From Corallococcus sp. CAG:1435 (lineage in GTDB: Bacteria; Bacillota; Clostridia; Christensenellales; CAG-314): a stretch of 13,456 bases of DNA. Shown piece by piece: positions 7,338 to 13,456 of the stretch. The stretch lies in NCBI GenBank assembly GCA_000433775.1, contig HF998491.1:75284-88739 (forward strand). Reading direction: 5' to 3'. The number at the start of each line of letters is the position of its first letter. Position 1 is the first letter of the stretch. The notes beneath the pieces are model-generated. The model did not search any database. It was not told where the DNA came from and worked only from the letters and a program-made list of their open reading frames with translations. A program made the translations under genes and the position numbers.

Positions 7338-8177
7338 TTATTCTTTGACTGCGCCTGCCGACAAACCGTTTATCATGTACTTAGTCAGACAGAAGTACAA
7401 AATGACGATGGGTACCGCAATGAATACTGCGCCTGCGGCAAAACGGGCAAATTCCGTTTCCGGCAAAGACATAAGTCCCACTGCCACCGTCCACAAATCT
7501 TTGTTTTTCAACAAAAGTTTTGGCAAAATGAAATCGCTCCACGGCCATGCAAACTGCGTAAGCAACGTGTAAACCAAAATAGGTTTGGACAACGGTACCG
7601 TTATCGTCCAGAAAATGCGCATATTGCTTGCTCCGTCGATGCGTGCCGCTTCGTAGATGGTTTTTGGAATAGTATCGAAAAAGCCCTTTTGCACCAGGTA
7701 CCCCATAGGTGCGCCGCCGGCATAAATCAATGCCAATCCGATGTGACTGTTGATGAAGTTGAACTGCGTCATAAGAAGGTACACAGCCGTCATTCCCATG
7801 AAAGAGGGAAACATTCCCAGCACCAACGCCCCTTTCATCAGGGTGCGTCTGCCCTTAAACTCGAAGGAAGAAATGGTATAGGCTGTTACAATCACCAGAA
7901 ACGTTCCCAAAAGACTGCTTATCACGGCAACCAACAGGGTGTTTCCAAACCAACTCATGTAGTCGTAGTAGGTGTCGGTGAAAAGGGACACGAAACTGTT
8001 GAAGGAGTACTTGGTGGGGAAAAATCCGTTGAAAGAGTAGATACTGCCGCTTTCGGAAAAGCAACTTAGCACCAACCACAAACATGGAAAGAGGAACACT
8101 ACCGACACCACCAACAAAATGGCGTAGGTGAGGAAAGCGTCGGCAATACGTTTGGAACGAACTCCCGGTTTTTTCAT
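7338..8177 (-). CDS. Maltodextrin-type ABC transporter permease, MalG family
   Basis: A 279-residue inner-membrane subunit of an oligosaccharide importer; it pairs with the MalF-type protein upstream to form the channel. About six helices are visible (near 14-38, 78-102, 113-136, 144-163, 200-220, 247-268). The EAA loop that docks the ATPase is EAARIDGA (176-183) followed by ...FWTITVPLSKP. The C-terminus GLSAGAVKE matches the usual MalG ending. The reading frame stays open further upstream, but the start at 8177 is clear: AGGAGGA at 8187-8193 lies nine bases before it, and it overlaps the MalF-type stop as ATGA. It is the last gene of the operon. No ATPase gene follows. Confidence 0.94.
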   Translation of the reverse strand: MKKPGVRSKRIADAFLTYAILLVVSVVFLFPCLWLVLSCFSESGSIYSFNGFFPTKYSFNSFVSLFTDTYYDYMSWFGNTLLVAVISSLLGTFLVIVTAYTISSFEFKGRRTLMKGALVLGMFPSFMGMTAVYLLMTQFNFINSHIGLALIYAGGAPMGYLVQKGFFDTIPKTIYEAARIDGASNMRIFWTITVPLSKPILVYTLLTQFAWPWSDFILPKLLLKNKDLWTVAVGLMSLPETEFARFAAGAVFIAVPIVILYFCLTKYMINGLSAGAVKE

Positions 8178-9523
8178 CTGAATGTATCCTCCTTTTTGTA
8201 AGATGCCGAACGCACGTACACGATGAGGCTGAGTACCGACGTGATAATGAAAATCACAAGGCTTATTGCCGCACCTATGCTGTAATAGTTTTTGTCGATT
8301 GACATACGGTACAGCCAGTTGATGAGCAAATCGGTGTCGCTGGCAAGGAAGTACCCCTCGCTTGTAACGTTGCTTCGAAGGAAGAAAAACACTCCGAAGT
8401 TGTTGAAATTGCCGATGAACTGACTGATGAGTACGGGCGTTGTGGAAAATATCACAAAGGGCAGGGTGATTTTTTTGAACTGCACCCAACTTGACGCACC
8501 GTCAATTTTTGCCGCTTCGTACAAATCGGCGTTGATGTTGGACAAAATGCCCGTTGCAAGCAACATTATCGAGGGAACGGAAAGCCATGCGTTAACGAAG
8601 AAACCTATTCCTCTCGACATCCATGTGGAATTGATACCGAAGAAGTCAATTATCTTTCCGCCGTCGGCAACAATCATGTTGTTGATGGGTCCGCCGTTGC
8701 TGAACATGAATTTGAACGCCAAAAGAGTTATGAAACCGGGCATTGCGTAAGCCAACACGGGAAATGCTCGCCAGATGGCTTTGCCTTTGACGCATTTTTT
8801 GTTGAAAAGCAACGCCAAGCCCAACCCCATGAAGTAGTTGGCAAAGGTGGACGCAAAAGCCCACAGCAGGTTCCAACCCAAAATTTTAACAAATGATTGA
8901 GAAAGTTCGCCCAACGCCACAAGTTTTTTGAAACTGTCCAGACTCCAATCCACCAGTTCGGGCGGAACAATGTCGCCGCCGTAGTTGGTGAAAGCGATGA
9001 GAATCATAAACACGATGGGCAACACGTTGAAAATGCCCACGCCCACAAGGGGAAGCACCAGAATGAACTTGCAGAAATTTTTGTTGAGCAAAGAGGAAAG
9101 GTCGTCTTTGAAGGTGGGAAGGGTTTTGAAAGGACGCATATCGGCGTACTTTTGGGCGTCTTTGATGTTGGACACCCACAACGCCACAAGTACAACCAAG
9201 GCAAACCATGCAAAAATGCCCCACAACAGCATTATTACCGAGTTGTCCCCCTCAATGCCCAGCCAGGCGTCGGCTTTTTGGGTGCCGAGGGTGAAAAAGC
9301 CTATTATGTCCCCGACACCACGAACGGCGAAATACGCCACAAATGCCACTTCGGCAAGCAGGTACAAAAGCCCCTTGACGTACTGACCGTTGAGCATTTG
9401 TCCCGTACCCATAAGGCACATGGAAGCATATGTTTCCCTTCCGCTGTTACCGAAAAAGTTTTTGAACCGTGCGGGGATGTTTTTGAAGTAATTGCCCACA
9501 CGTTGGAAAAATTTGTTTTTCAT
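8174..9523 (-). CDS. Maltodextrin-type ABC transporter permease, MalF family
   Basis: A 449-residue membrane subunit of the importer. About eight helices are visible (near 51-72, 96-118, 152-178, 216-240, 252-274, 306-330, 354-377, 415-438), similar to the eight-helix MalF layout and longer than simple six-helix sugar permeases. An amphipathic, basic, Phe-rich N-terminus (1-25) precedes them. The EAA motif is EAAKIDGA (336-343) followed by VQFKKITLPF. It starts 12 bp after the solute-binding-protein stop; only a modest AGGG lies upstream, so translation may depend on coupling. Its 3' end overlaps the MalG-type gene by four bases. Likely substrates are maltodextrins or related alpha-glucans, inferred from the GH13 gene in the same operon. 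Confidence 0.93.
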   Translation of the reverse strand: MKNKFFQRVGNYFKNIPARFKNFFGNSGRETYASMCLMGTGQMLNGQYVKGLLYLLAEVAFVAYFAVRGVGDIIGFFTLGTQKADAWLGIEGDNSVIMLLWGIFAWFALVVLVALWVSNIKDAQKYADMRPFKTLPTFKDDLSSLLNKNFCKFILVLPLVGVGIFNVLPIVFMILIAFTNYGGDIVPPELVDWSLDSFKKLVALGELSQSFVKILGWNLLWAFASTFANYFMGLGLALLFNKKCVKGKAIWRAFPVLAYAMPGFITLLAFKFMFSNGGPINNMIVADGGKIIDFFGINSTWMSRGIGFFVNAWLSVPSIMLLATGILSNINADLYEAAKIDGASSWVQFKKITLPFVIFSTTPVLISQFIGNFNNFGVFFFLRSNVTSEGYFLASDTDLLINWLYRMSIDKNYYSIGAAISLVIFIITSVLSLIVYVRSASYKKEDTFR

Positions 9524-9535
9524 AAGCGTACCCTA

Positions 9536-10942
9536 TCAGGAAAATGTGTGAATTGCCTTGTAAATGTCGTCTGAGATATCTTCCAGAATGGACTGAATGT
9601 TGTCGAGAGTGTATGTTCTGTCGCCGCAGCCGTCGGTAGCAATCTTTTTGAAGCCCGACGATATCGGAAGCCAGATTTGTCCCACTGCGGATATCGAAGG
9701 CATTACCACAAGCGTGCCGTTGTCCAGATTTTCAAAGGTAACTCTTGAAGCCTCGTCCGTTATTCCCTGCAAAGCGTCGGCTCTTGCAGGCACTACGCCC
9801 AGCATTTCCGCACGCTTCGTTACCATTTCCAGACTTGTGGCAAATTCCACAAACTTCAACGACCATTCTCTGTTTTTGGTGTAACTGGAAATGCCGTAGC
9901 CGTTTACGCCGCCCATTGTCTTGTGCGCTACCCACAACGAATCGTCATTGACGTCCTTGCGTACGGTAATGTCGCCGTCGGCAGGCAGTTTGGGCAAACC
10001 CGTTATTACAAGGTTTTCTTCCGTTGCAGCCTTGGCTTCCTCTTCCGTCATGCCCTGATTTTGGTACTGCAACACAAGTTGATTGACAAAACTGCTGGTC
10101 ATGTCGGGAGTGCAGATTGTGGCGAAAATGGTTCCGTTGGCAAGCATGGTTTCACGTCCCACGGTGAAACTGTCGTCAAGACACTTTTCGTCCATTATTC
10201 CCGCAAGATCCCAAATGATTTTTCCGCCCAACTTGGCGTTGGCGTTGGCAAGACCGATGTCGGTGTCGTCGGTGTTGTTGTCTCCGAAGATGTATCCGCC
10301 GTAGGTGAAGAGGAATCCCGAGTTGAAGTACTCGTTGTTGAGTTGCAAAGCGAAACCGAATTTAAGGCTGTCGCTGTTGCGTATCTGCACGCTGTAAGCA
10401 TACATTTCGTTCCAGAATTCCACCATGTCGGGCACGCCGTTTCGGTTGTCGTCCCACTCCGTCTGCCAGTTTTCCGGCAACATGTCCTTGCGGTAGAACA
10501 GCAACGGCTGCTGCACGTTGACGGGTATTCCGCAGTACACCGTCTGCCCGTTGTTGTCCGCTTTGTAGGCGTTCCATGCGTTTTGCGGAATCTCATCGTA
10601 GCAATCCAGCGATTGCACGTCGATGGGCATTACGTGGTGTCCGTCCACATACTTCATAAGTACGTCGTTTGCCTGATAAAGCACGTCGGGACCGTGCCCG
10701 TAGGGACCGTCCAGTTCCAAGTTGGAATATTCGTCCATGTTGGCGTCCACAGCCTTAACGTTTTGCCCTGCGTATTTTTCATTGAAGGCGTTGAGCAGGT
10801 AGTCCAAGTAGCCTTCCTTTTTTGCCGTGTCGTTTTCCAACACACGTATGATAATTTCTTTGTCTTTTTCACAGGCGGCAAGGACAAACAGTGCGCCCAC
10901 CGTCAGTAAAACAGCCAATAGTATTGCCAAGATTTTTTTCAT
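9536..10942 (-). CDS. Oligosaccharide-binding lipoprotein (extracellular solute-binding protein)
   Basis: A 468-residue lipoprotein that captures sugar outside the cell and delivers it to the MalF/MalG pair. The N-terminus MKKILAILLAVLL has a hydrophobic core and lipobox LAAC (21-24), so C24 should be lipidated and anchored to the outer face of the membrane. The body follows the family-1 (MalE-like) solute-binding-protein plan: a hinge-type region 'GPDVLYQANDVLMKY' in the N-lobe, aromatic residues suited to sugar stacking, and a late 'GYGISSYTKNREWSLKFVEF' helix typical of these proteins. Start: ATG at 10942 with GGGGAGG at 10948-10954; it overlaps the GH13 stop codon as ATGA. The exact ligand cannot be read; maltooligosaccharide or cyclodextrin is most likely from context. 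Confidence 0.93.
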   Translation of the reverse strand: MKKILAILLAVLLTVGALFVLAACEKDKEIIIRVLENDTAKKEGYLDYLLNAFNEKYAGQNVKAVDANMDEYSNLELDGPYGHGPDVLYQANDVLMKYVDGHHVMPIDVQSLDCYDEIPQNAWNAYKADNNGQTVYCGIPVNVQQPLLFYRKDMLPENWQTEWDDNRNGVPDMVEFWNEMYAYSVQIRNSDSLKFGFALQLNNEYFNSGFLFTYGGYIFGDNNTDDTDIGLANANAKLGGKIIWDLAGIMDEKCLDDSFTVGRETMLANGTIFATICTPDMTSSFVNQLVLQYQNQGMTEEEAKAATEENLVITGLPKLPADGDITVRKDVNDDSLWVAHKTMGGVNGYGISSYTKNREWSLKFVEFATSLEMVTKRAEMLGVVPARADALQGITDEASRVTFENLDNGTLVVMPSISAVGQIWLPISSGFKKIATDGCGDRTYTLDNIQSILEDISDDIYKAIHTFS

Positions 10943-12609
10943 AACAGCCTCCCCTGAACTGCAAAATATTTTTTTGTAACTACGTTTTCCTCTTCTACCC
11001 CTTGGAACCCTTCTTTTGTGTTTACCAGAAGCGTGAGCGTTTGCTGCGGTGCGGTGCGCTGCAACACAAAGGTGTTTCCCTTACAGGATATGGACACGTC
11101 GCCGCAAAGCGCAGGCTGACGTTTGAGGGCAAGCAACGAGGCGACTTCCTCACGAAAACGCATCGTTTCGCCGTCGGACAGTTTGTCCCAATCGAAAGTG
11201 CGTCTGTTGTCGGGGTCGTAGCCTCCCTCGGTGAGTATCTCGTCACCGTAGTACAGGTTGCAACTGCCGGGCATAAACACACAAATTGCCAAAGCGCACA
11301 AAAACCGCTCTTTGTCGCACCCCGTGAGGGAATAAAATCTGTGTGTGTCGTGGCAGTCCAACAAGTTGAACATCATGTTGTTTGTCGTGTCGGTGTACCT
11401 CATAAGCAAACCTATGAGTTTTTCCGCAAGAGTTTTTTCGTCGGTGCTTTTCTGCACCAAAAAGTCCATCATTTGTTTGGTGAAGGCGTAGTTCATTATG
11501 CTGTCGAACTGATCGCCTTGCAAAAAACTTTCGCTGTTGTGCCAGTTTTCCCCTATCAATACGGCGTCGGGCTTCAGTTGCTTTACCGCTTTTCGCAATT
11601 CACGCCAGAACCCGTGGGAAACTTCGTCGGAAACGTCCAGACGCCAACCGTCTATGTCAAAGTTTTTTATCCAATAGGTTGCCACATCAATGAGGTAGCG
11701 TTGCAATTCCCTGTTTGCCGTGTTGAGTTTCGGCATGTATCTGCACTCGGCAAAACAGCAGTAGTTGGTGCGTGATTTGTTGACGTAATCCCCTTCCACA
11801 ATAAACCAATTGAAGTACGGCGAATGTTTGCCGTGCTTCAAGACATCGCAAAAAGGTGCGAATTTGTCGCTTACGTGGTTGAAAACTGCGTCCAGCACCA
11901 CCTTTACGCCACGCTTGTGACACTCCGACACAAGCCTTTTCAAGGCGTCGTTTCCGCCGAACATGGCGTCCACGTGGAAGTAGTCGTAAATGTCGTACTT
12001 GTGGTTGGTGTCGCTGCAAAAAACAGGCGTAAGGTACAATGCGTTGACGTTCATGGAGGTGATGTAATCCAACTTCTGACAAATACCGTCAAGGTCGCCC
12101 CCGTAGAAAGATTTGGGCGTGGGCAACTGTCCCCACTGTGCGTTTATGTACTTTTCGTTTTTTTGCGACGCTTTGTAAAATCTGTCCACAAACACCTGAT
12201 AAAATACGGCGTTGTTGAGCCATGAAACATTTTCCACCACATCGTTTTTGTTGATGAAAGCAAACTGGAAACTGTTGAAGTAGGCAAAATCGAAATCATA
12301 GTCGGGAAGCAGTCCGTCTTCGCAAAAGTAGCAGGTCTTTCCGTCGTAGCACACCTTGAACACGTAGGCAAGGCGGGAATCTTTGAGATTGAGCCGTGTG
12401 GAATAGTAACTGTAAAGAGCGTCGCTTCCGATAAGCGTCATTTTGCTTTCGTACCGTTTTTGCGCAATGGAATACTTTGTGTTGTACAAAACGGATACGC
12501 TTTGCAGTTTTTCTCCCTTGGCGAAGCGGATTTTAAGCACCACCGTTTTGTCGTCCAGGGCAAAACAGTAGTTGCTTTCCGGTCTGTGATAGATTGCGTG
12601 AATATTCAT
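10939..12609 (-). CDS. Cytoplasmic GH13 neopullulanase/cyclomaltodextrinase-like enzyme
   Basis: A 556-residue alpha-glucan hydrolase without a signal peptide, so it acts on imported oligosaccharides. An N-terminal Ig-like/CBM34-type domain (about 1-110) precedes the (beta/alpha)8 barrel. Conserved regions: GGDLDGI (170-176), region I DAVFNH (240-245), MPKLN (292-296), region II GWRLDV with nucleophile D325, region III GENWH with acid/base E354, and region IV CHDTHR with D421. A beta-sandwich C-domain follows (about 480-556). This pattern is that of the cyclomaltodextrinase/maltogenic amylase/neopullulanase subgroup. The open frame extends further upstream, but ATG at 12609 is right: AAAGGTG lies just upstream and the family N-terminus begins there. 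It is the first gene of the operon. It is unusually Cys-rich for an amylase (18 Cys by count). Confidence 0.93.
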   Translation of the reverse strand: MNIHAIYHRPESNYCFALDDKTVVLKIRFAKGEKLQSVSVLYNTKYSIAQKRYESKMTLIGSDALYSYYSTRLNLKDSRLAYVFKVCYDGKTCYFCEDGLLPDYDFDFAYFNSFQFAFINKNDVVENVSWLNNAVFYQVFVDRFYKASQKNEKYINAQWGQLPTPKSFYGGDLDGICQKLDYITSMNVNALYLTPVFCSDTNHKYDIYDYFHVDAMFGGNDALKRLVSECHKRGVKVVLDAVFNHVSDKFAPFCDVLKHGKHSPYFNWFIVEGDYVNKSRTNYCCFAECRYMPKLNTANRELQRYLIDVATYWIKNFDIDGWRLDVSDEVSHGFWRELRKAVKQLKPDAVLIGENWHNSESFLQGDQFDSIMNYAFTKQMMDFLVQKSTDEKTLAEKLIGLLMRYTDTTNNMMFNLLDCHDTHRFYSLTGCDKERFLCALAICVFMPGSCNLYYGDEILTEGGYDPDNRRTFDWDKLSDGETMRFREEVASLLALKRQPALCGDVSISCKGNTFVLQRTAPQQTLTLLVNTKEGFQGVEEENVVTKKYFAVQGRLL

Positions 12610-12628
12610 TGTTACACCTTTCAGCGTA

Positions 12629-12647
12629 TTGACAAACTGTTTGTCAA
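12629..12647. promoter_or_regulatory. Perfect 19-bp palindromic operator in the divergent region
   Basis: TTGACAAAC (12629-12637), central T, GTTTGTCAA (12639-12647). The arms are exact reverse complements. The left arm contains the -35 hexamer of the regulator promoter, and the whole site lies over the predicted operon start. This is the natural binding site for the divergent LacI-family regulator (inference), able to block both directions. The odd centre differs from the usual CpG-centred LacI/GalR operator. Confidence 0.8.
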
Positions 12648-12657
12648 ACGTTATAAT
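12629..12657 (+). promoter_or_regulatory. Consensus sigma-A promoter of the LacI-family regulator
   Basis: TTGACA (12629-12634) and TATAAT (12652-12657), both perfect, are separated by 17 bp. The -10 box ends only nine bases before the ATG at 12667, so the transcript should begin at or within about three bases of the start codon. Confidence 0.9.
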
Positions 12658-12678
12658 TTCTGTATTATGAAAAACAAA
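12650..12678 (-). promoter_or_regulatory. Candidate promoter of the maltodextrin operon
   Basis: On the minus strand TATAAC (12655-12650) is preceded by TTGTTT with a 16-bp spacer or TTTGTT with a 17-bp spacer. The predicted start near 12643 falls inside the 19-bp palindrome and gives a leader of about 34 nt with AAAGGTG before the GH13 ATG. The -10 box overlaps the regulator's -10 on the other strand. The -35 match is weak, which would suit a regulated promoter. Confidence 0.5.
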
Positions 12679-13456
12679 GTTACTTTGAGAGATATCGCAA
12701 AAGAAGCCAACGTTTCCGTTGCTACGGCAAGTTACGTACTTAACAACCGTGACGACCAAAGCATCAGCGAAGCCACACGCAAGAAAGTGTTGCAAATTGC
12801 CAACCTGTACGGTTACAAACTCAACTTTCCGGCAAAATGCATTTCCAGCGGTAAAACAAACATCATTGCAATGTGCCTTGGAAAACATCGTTTTGCCCTG
12901 CACAAGGCGGAACATTTGCTGACGGTGGACAAATTTTGCCGTTTTCTTGCAAAAAAAGGCTACTCGTTGAGCATTTTTCCAAACAAGGACGTTTCCCGTC
13001 TGGACTACTGCGACGGTATTGTGTGTTGCGACACCGACATTGAACTTTTCCGCAATGTGGCGGAAAACAACTACTGCCCGTTGTTGGCGTTGAACTCCGG
13101 TGTGCACAATCCACTACTGTTTTATCAGGTAAACACCGACTTTGTCAATGTAAAACGCATTGCAAAGCAAATTTTCGGAAATGAGGACTACTGTGTGGTG
13201 AGTTACCGTCTTAACAGTGCCGAAACATGTCAGCAAATATCCGACACTTTCGCCAACGTTGTTTTTGCCGACGATTTTGAAAATCTCGACTCTTTGAAGG
13301 GTAAAAATGTGGTTGCGCTTGGAGAAATGCTGGGTGAATACTGCAAACGTATTGCAAAAGACGTGCTTACAATAGATTTTTGTTCTTCGGAAAAACTGGA
13401 AAAACTGTTTGAATGTTTTGACATTGCCTTCAATCGTAAAGACAGTATCGAACACA
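12667..13456 (+). CDS. LacI-family transcriptional regulator (3' end outside window)
   Basis: Partial gene: 263 codons are open to the window end with no stop. The N-terminus has the LacI helix-turn-helix VTLRDIAKEANVSVATASYVLNN (about 5-27) and the third-helix region to GYKLN, followed by the hinge and SGKTNIIAM that opens the sugar-binding domain. It is divergent from the maltodextrin operon with a palindromic operator between, so a local, sugar-responsive repressor is likely. Oddities: the hinge reads AKCIS instead of the usual ARSL-type text, the binding domain is diverged, and 12 cysteines are visible in 263 residues. There is no Shine-Dalgarno before the ATG, and the -10 box is nine bases upstream, suggesting a leaderless mRNA. 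Confidence 0.92.
   Translation, partial: MKNKVTLRDIAKEANVSVATASYVLNNRDDQSISEATRKKVLQIANLYGYKLNFPAKCISSGKTNIIAMCLGKHRFALHKAEHLLTVDKFCRFLAKKGYSLSIFPNKDVSRLDYCDGIVCCDTDIELFRNVAENNYCPLLALNSGVHNPLLFYQVNTDFVNVKRIAKQIFGNEDYCVVSYRLNSAETCQQISDTFANVVFADDFENLDSLKGKNVVALGEMLGEYCKRIAKDVLTIDFCSSEKLEKLFECFDIAFNRKDSIEH

Noticed and set aside
8178..8489. N-terminal extension of the MalG-type frame up to 8489
   Set aside because: It overlaps the 3' part of the MalF-type gene in another frame; the ATG at 8177 has an AGGAGGA site and the usual ATGA overlap.
9923..10909. 328-codon plus-strand open frame
   Set aside because: Antisense to the solute-binding lipoprotein; Val/His-rich, with no ribosome site or recognisable domain.
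12610..13107. N-terminal extension of the GH13 frame up to 13107
   Set aside because: This part is antisense to the LacI-family gene and its promoter; the ATG at 12609 has a ribosome site and starts the family's N-terminal domain.

Overview
The window looks like a chromosomal piece of a Bacillota (Clostridia-type, probably gut anaerobe) genome. Reasons: strong AGGAGG-type ribosome sites, consensus sigma-A promoters, U-tract hairpin terminators, a Gram-positive lipoprotein solute-binding protein, a maltodextrin ABC importer without its own ATPase, and a stand-alone cytidylate-kinase-like protein of the kind common in Clostridia. The exact taxon is an inference. No rRNA, tRNA, CRISPR array, transposase or phage gene was seen.

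Left block (1-6009, + strand): a hairpin-rich leader without a clear gene (1-181) is followed by three tightly packed genes. They are an ABC exporter ATPase (182-937), a 12-helix ABC exporter permease (937-2619, 1-nt overlap) and a very large secreted protein of 1075 residues (2630-5857). The last has a signal peptide, several bacterial Ig-like (BIG2-type) segments and a probable beta-helix-like half. The block ends at a symmetrical A7-stem-T6 hairpin (5976-6009) that can terminate transcription from both sides.

Middle (6010-7253): a single minus-strand cytidylate-kinase-like gene (6166-6762) has its own near-consensus promoter (6832-6860). Upstream lies about 390 bp without a credible gene. 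It holds remnants of a tandem repeat with a unit of about 51 nt and an inverted repeat.

Right block (7254-13456): a compact maltodextrin/cyclodextrin utilisation cassette on the minus strand, transcribed from about 12643 leftwards. The order is cytoplasmic GH13 neopullulanase/cyclomaltodextrinase-like enzyme, lipoprotein solute-binding protein, MalF-type permease, MalG-type permease, intrinsic terminator (7256-7280). Genes overlap by ATGA or lie 12 bp apart, so they form one operon. A divergent LacI-family regulator starts at 12667 and runs off the window. The 57-bp divergent region has a perfect sigma-A promoter whose -35 box is the left arm of a perfect 19-bp palindrome. That palindrome is the obvious operator and also overlaps the predicted start of the operon transcript. 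The proposed scheme is: oligosaccharide captured outside, imported through MalF/MalG using an ATPase encoded elsewhere, hydrolysed in the cytoplasm, with the divergent regulator repressing itself and the operon.

The points most worth a second look are the ABC exporter joined to a giant Ig/beta-helix secreted protein, the palindrome-in-promoter switch with an apparently leaderless regulator mRNA, the structured leader at 24-120, and the repeat remnants at 6916-7153.
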